NCBI GenBank assembly: GCA_023399455.1
Contig: JAEWPN010000174.1
Span: 1 to 8,711 of the forward strand
DNA from: Bacillota bacterium
GTDB lineage: Bacteria > Bacillota > Clostridia > Lachnospirales > Lachnospiraceae
Direction of reading: 5' to 3'
DNA: 8,711 nt
Shown in pieces: positions 7,043 to 8,711 of this stretch (position 1 is the first letter of the stretch; each line of letters opens with the position of its first letter). Below the pieces are notes generated by a model. It did not search any database, was not told the origin of the DNA, and was given only the letters and a program-made list of their open reading frames with translations. Made by a program: the position numbers and the translations under genes.

Positions 7043-7072
7043 TATAATATACTATGGCAGAATGAAAACACA
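7043..7072 (-). promoter_or_regulatory. Candidate promoter of the GNAT gene (weak)
   Basis: On the minus strand TTGTGT, from the hairpin loop, is followed about 18 bases later by TATTAT. The start would give a leader of roughly 110 bases. Only three of six -35 positions match consensus, and the boxes overlap one hairpin arm. Offered because the gene needs a start point after the GH3 gene and this is the best AT-rich pair in the gap. Confidence 0.3.
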
Positions 7073-7094
7073 ACACCTTATCATTCCGCCATAG
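7052..7094. repeat. 14-bp inverted repeat / hairpin between the GH3 and GNAT genes
   Basis: Arms CTATGGCAGAATGA (7052-7065) and TCATTCCGCCATAG (7081-7094) are complementary except for one position, which is a G-U pair in the minus-strand RNA; the loop is 15 bases. It starts about 28 bases past the GH3 stop codon on the transcript. No T-run follows on either strand, so it is not a standard intrinsic terminator. It could protect the 3' end of the GH3 mRNA, act as a regulator site, or be a small repeat element. Confidence 0.6.
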
Positions 7095-7122
7095 AAATTT
7101 ATCATAGAAATAGTTATTAAAA

Positions 7123-8711
7123 TTAAAATTTCAAAAGCTTGCGCAGCCCTGCGATATAACGTCCGTTGAGAAATTCAATAATTCCCTCCATCACATGCTC
7201 CGGCAGCATTTCCTCCCCCGAAGCTGCCATTGCGAAAAATGGCATTTCCCTGATAGTCGCCGCCATCATTCCCTCCTGCTCCTTTTCCGCTTTCGATACC
7301 TTCCTTGCCGTCCAGTTCGCATACATCATAATGATTTTACCTATAAATGTATGTGCCACATCTTCCAAAGTATTCTCCGGACTGTAAGGACGGCTTGCCC
7401 TCCCGCCGCTTTTAGGAGGAGTCCTCCCGTACAGCGTCGCAAATTCCTTTTCATCGATCGTGAATTCCTTGTTTTCCAACCGGTAGTAGGAAGGAGCACT
7501 CTTCGTAAAATCAGGCTGGGGCTTTGCGGGACTGTCTATTCGTATGCTTCCCGCAAGTCTGCAATCCCTTGAGGATGAACCAATTATGACTTCGTATTCT
7601 CCGCTTTCACAGTACCAATCCTTTACCGCTGTGTTATAGTAGCCTAAGGTGCTGGTATCGAGAGTCATCGATATCCTTTTCGTTTCTCCCGGCTCAAGTT
7701 CTACCTTGATAAACTCCCGAAGCTCCTTTTCCGGCAAAAATACAACTTCACTTTTATGAGCCATGAATATAAACGATATTTCCTTCGCCTTTCTGCCACC
7801 GCAATTTAAAAGCTCAAAAGAAAGAGTAAAGGTACTCCCGAACCGGCAGACTTCTTCGCTCAACTCTAAGCCTGAATAGGAAAACTCTGTATAGGTAAGC
7901 CCGTATCCGAAGGGAAACAACACAGGTTTTCCTGCTTTTTCATAATAACGATACCCTATATAGATACTTTCCCGATACTCCGAGGTAAGTCTTTTGCCCG
8001 GAAAATAATGATAGCAGGGGATATCCTCTAACGCGATGGGCCATGTTTCCGCCAGTTTTCCGCTTGGTACCCTGTATCCCAGCAGCAGATTTACGATCGC
8101 TCTGCCTGCGCCTTCTCCTCCCAGGTAGGCCAGCAATACCGCTTTTACCTTATGGATCCAGGGAAGCTCCACGGGCGCGCCTCCGATTAAGATTACCACC
8201 ACATTTTCATTTTCCTCACAAATTGCATCAATCAAAAGATTCTGTGAAGGAGGAAGGCTCATATTTCCTCGATCGAACCCTTCCGATTCATAACCCTCCG
8301 GCAGTCCCGCGAAAACATATACGATATCTTTGCCTCCCGCCGCTTGGCAAGCCTCTTCCCTCAAGCTCTCCGCCTCACCGTTTACAGGCTTTGCTTCCAG
8401 AGAAAATCCTTTTGCATACGTGACATCGGCACCGAATTCTATGAACATTTCCCACGGATTTTCTATTTTCAACGGATGTATCTTAGAGCTTCCTGCTCCC
8501 TGATATCTCAATGTTTTTGCGAAGGCACCGATAACCGCCGCTTTTTGTCCGATATGCCCGGGCAATAGCTTACCTTCGTTCTTAAGCAGCACCGCCGATT
8601 CCTCCAGCGCTTTTACAGCCAGAGAATGATGCTCCTTTTTATCGTATCGAAAGTCTTTCTCTTTATTTGCCAAACCCTTTAAGATGAGAGTACAGGCATT
8701 CTCCGCCGCCT
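7123..8711 (-). CDS. GH3 family beta-glucosidase, C-terminal part (5' end beyond window)
   Basis: Glycoside hydrolase family 3 enzyme, most likely a cytoplasmic beta-glucosidase or related exo-glycosidase releasing single sugars from oligosaccharides. The frame is open through the edge at 8711 (528 complete visible codons), and residues before the TTG at 8671-8673 (ENACTLILKG) continue the family pattern, so that TTG is not the start. The N-terminal barrel with the nucleophilic Asp is outside the window. Visible, numbered from the first full codon: the linker ALEESAVLLKNEGKLLP (34-50); the alpha/beta sandwich domain to about 240, with YESEGFDRG, where Glu143 (codon 8281-8283) is the likely acid/base by analogy with TnBgl3B; and LGGEGAGRAIVNLLLG (196-211). 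PFGYGLTYTEFSYS (266-279) leads into a fibronectin-III-like domain (about 310-390). A C-terminal extension of about 130 residues follows (ENTLEDVAHTFIGK, IREMPFFAM, LNGRYIAGLRKLLKF), as in Firmicute GH3 enzymes. I see no PA14 insertion. Specificity cannot be fixed without the barrel. Confidence 0.93.
   Translation of the reverse strand, partial: AAENACTLILKGLANKEKDFRYDKKEHHSLAVKALEESAVLLKNEGKLLPGHIGQKAAVIGAFAKTLRYQGAGSSKIHPLKIENPWEMFIEFGADVTYAKGFSLEAKPVNGEAESLREEACQAAGGKDIVYVFAGLPEGYESEGFDRGNMSLPPSQNLLIDAICEENENVVVILIGGAPVELPWIHKVKAVLLAYLGGEGAGRAIVNLLLGYRVPSGKLAETWPIALEDIPCYHYFPGKRLTSEYRESIYIGYRYYEKAGKPVLFPFGYGLTYTEFSYSGLELSEEVCRFGSTFTLSFELLNCGGRKAKEISFIFMAHKSEVVFLPEKELREFIKVELEPGETKRISMTLDTSTLGYYNTAVKDWYCESGEYEVIIGSSSRDCRLAGSIRIDSPAKPQPDFTKSAPSYYRLENKEFTIDEKEFATLYGRTPPKSGGRASRPYSPENTLEDVAHTFIGKIIMMYANWTARKVSKAEKEQEGMMAATIREMPFFAMAASGEEMLPEHVMEGIIEFLNGRYIAGLRKLLKF

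Noticed and set aside
6927..7076. 50-residue N-terminal extension of the GNAT protein from a GTG at 7076
   Set aside because: It has no ribosome site, starts inside the hairpin loop and does not resemble the GNAT fold, which opens normally at the ATG at 6926.
8671..8673. TTG as the start codon of the GH3 gene
   Set aside because: The frame stays open to the window edge, the residues before it continue the GH3 pattern, and no AGGAG-type site precedes it. The gene is simply cut by the window.
1..8711. tRNA, rRNA, CRISPR array, insertion sequence or phage genes
   Set aside because: No cloverleaf, conserved rRNA segment, regularly spaced repeat, transposase motif or terminal inverted repeats could be found on either strand.

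Overview
The window looks like chromosomal DNA of an anaerobic, low-to-mid GC Firmicute. A gut-type Clostridia/Lachnospiraceae genome is my inference. It rests on AGGAG-type ribosome binding sites, TTGnnn-17-TATAAT promoters, a clostridial-style secreted GH73-like glucosaminidase, a butanol-dehydrogenase-like iron alcohol dehydrogenase, and a GH3 glucosidase with the C-terminal extension I associate with Firmicute enzymes. All six genes are on the minus strand, so transcription runs from high to low coordinates. I see no RNA genes, mobile elements, CRISPR arrays or phage genes.

Layout in the direction of transcription. (1) 8711-7123: the C-terminal two thirds or so of a GH3 beta-glucosidase. 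The barrel with the nucleophile lies beyond the window edge, and the frame is open to the edge, so the 5' end is cut by the window. (2) 6926-6354: a GNAT acetyltransferase, separated from the GH3 gene by 197 bases that hold a long hairpin. (3) 6353-6047: a 307-base gap with a near-consensus promoter, a pair of 11-base repeats and a short coding-like remnant. (4) 6046-4121: a soluble fusion of a chemoreceptor signalling domain (N-terminal) to a ribose-binding-protein-like domain (C-terminal). (5) 4013-2835: an iron-dependent alcohol dehydrogenase, preceded by an 11-bp perfect stem-loop. (6) 2675-417: a secreted GH73-like cell-wall hydrolase with its own strong promoter, followed after 34 bases by (7) the start of a lipoprotein gene at 382 that runs off the window.

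How they may fit together: the GH3 enzyme releases monosaccharides, the fusion protein could sense a sugar or related small ligand in the cytoplasm and pass this to the CheA/CheW array, and the dehydrogenase handles fermentative aldehyde/alcohol conversion. Each main gene seems to have its own control region, so this is a functional guess and not an operon. The hydrolase and lipoprotein do look like one cell-envelope operon. The most unusual item is the membrane-less chemoreceptor/binding-protein fusion.
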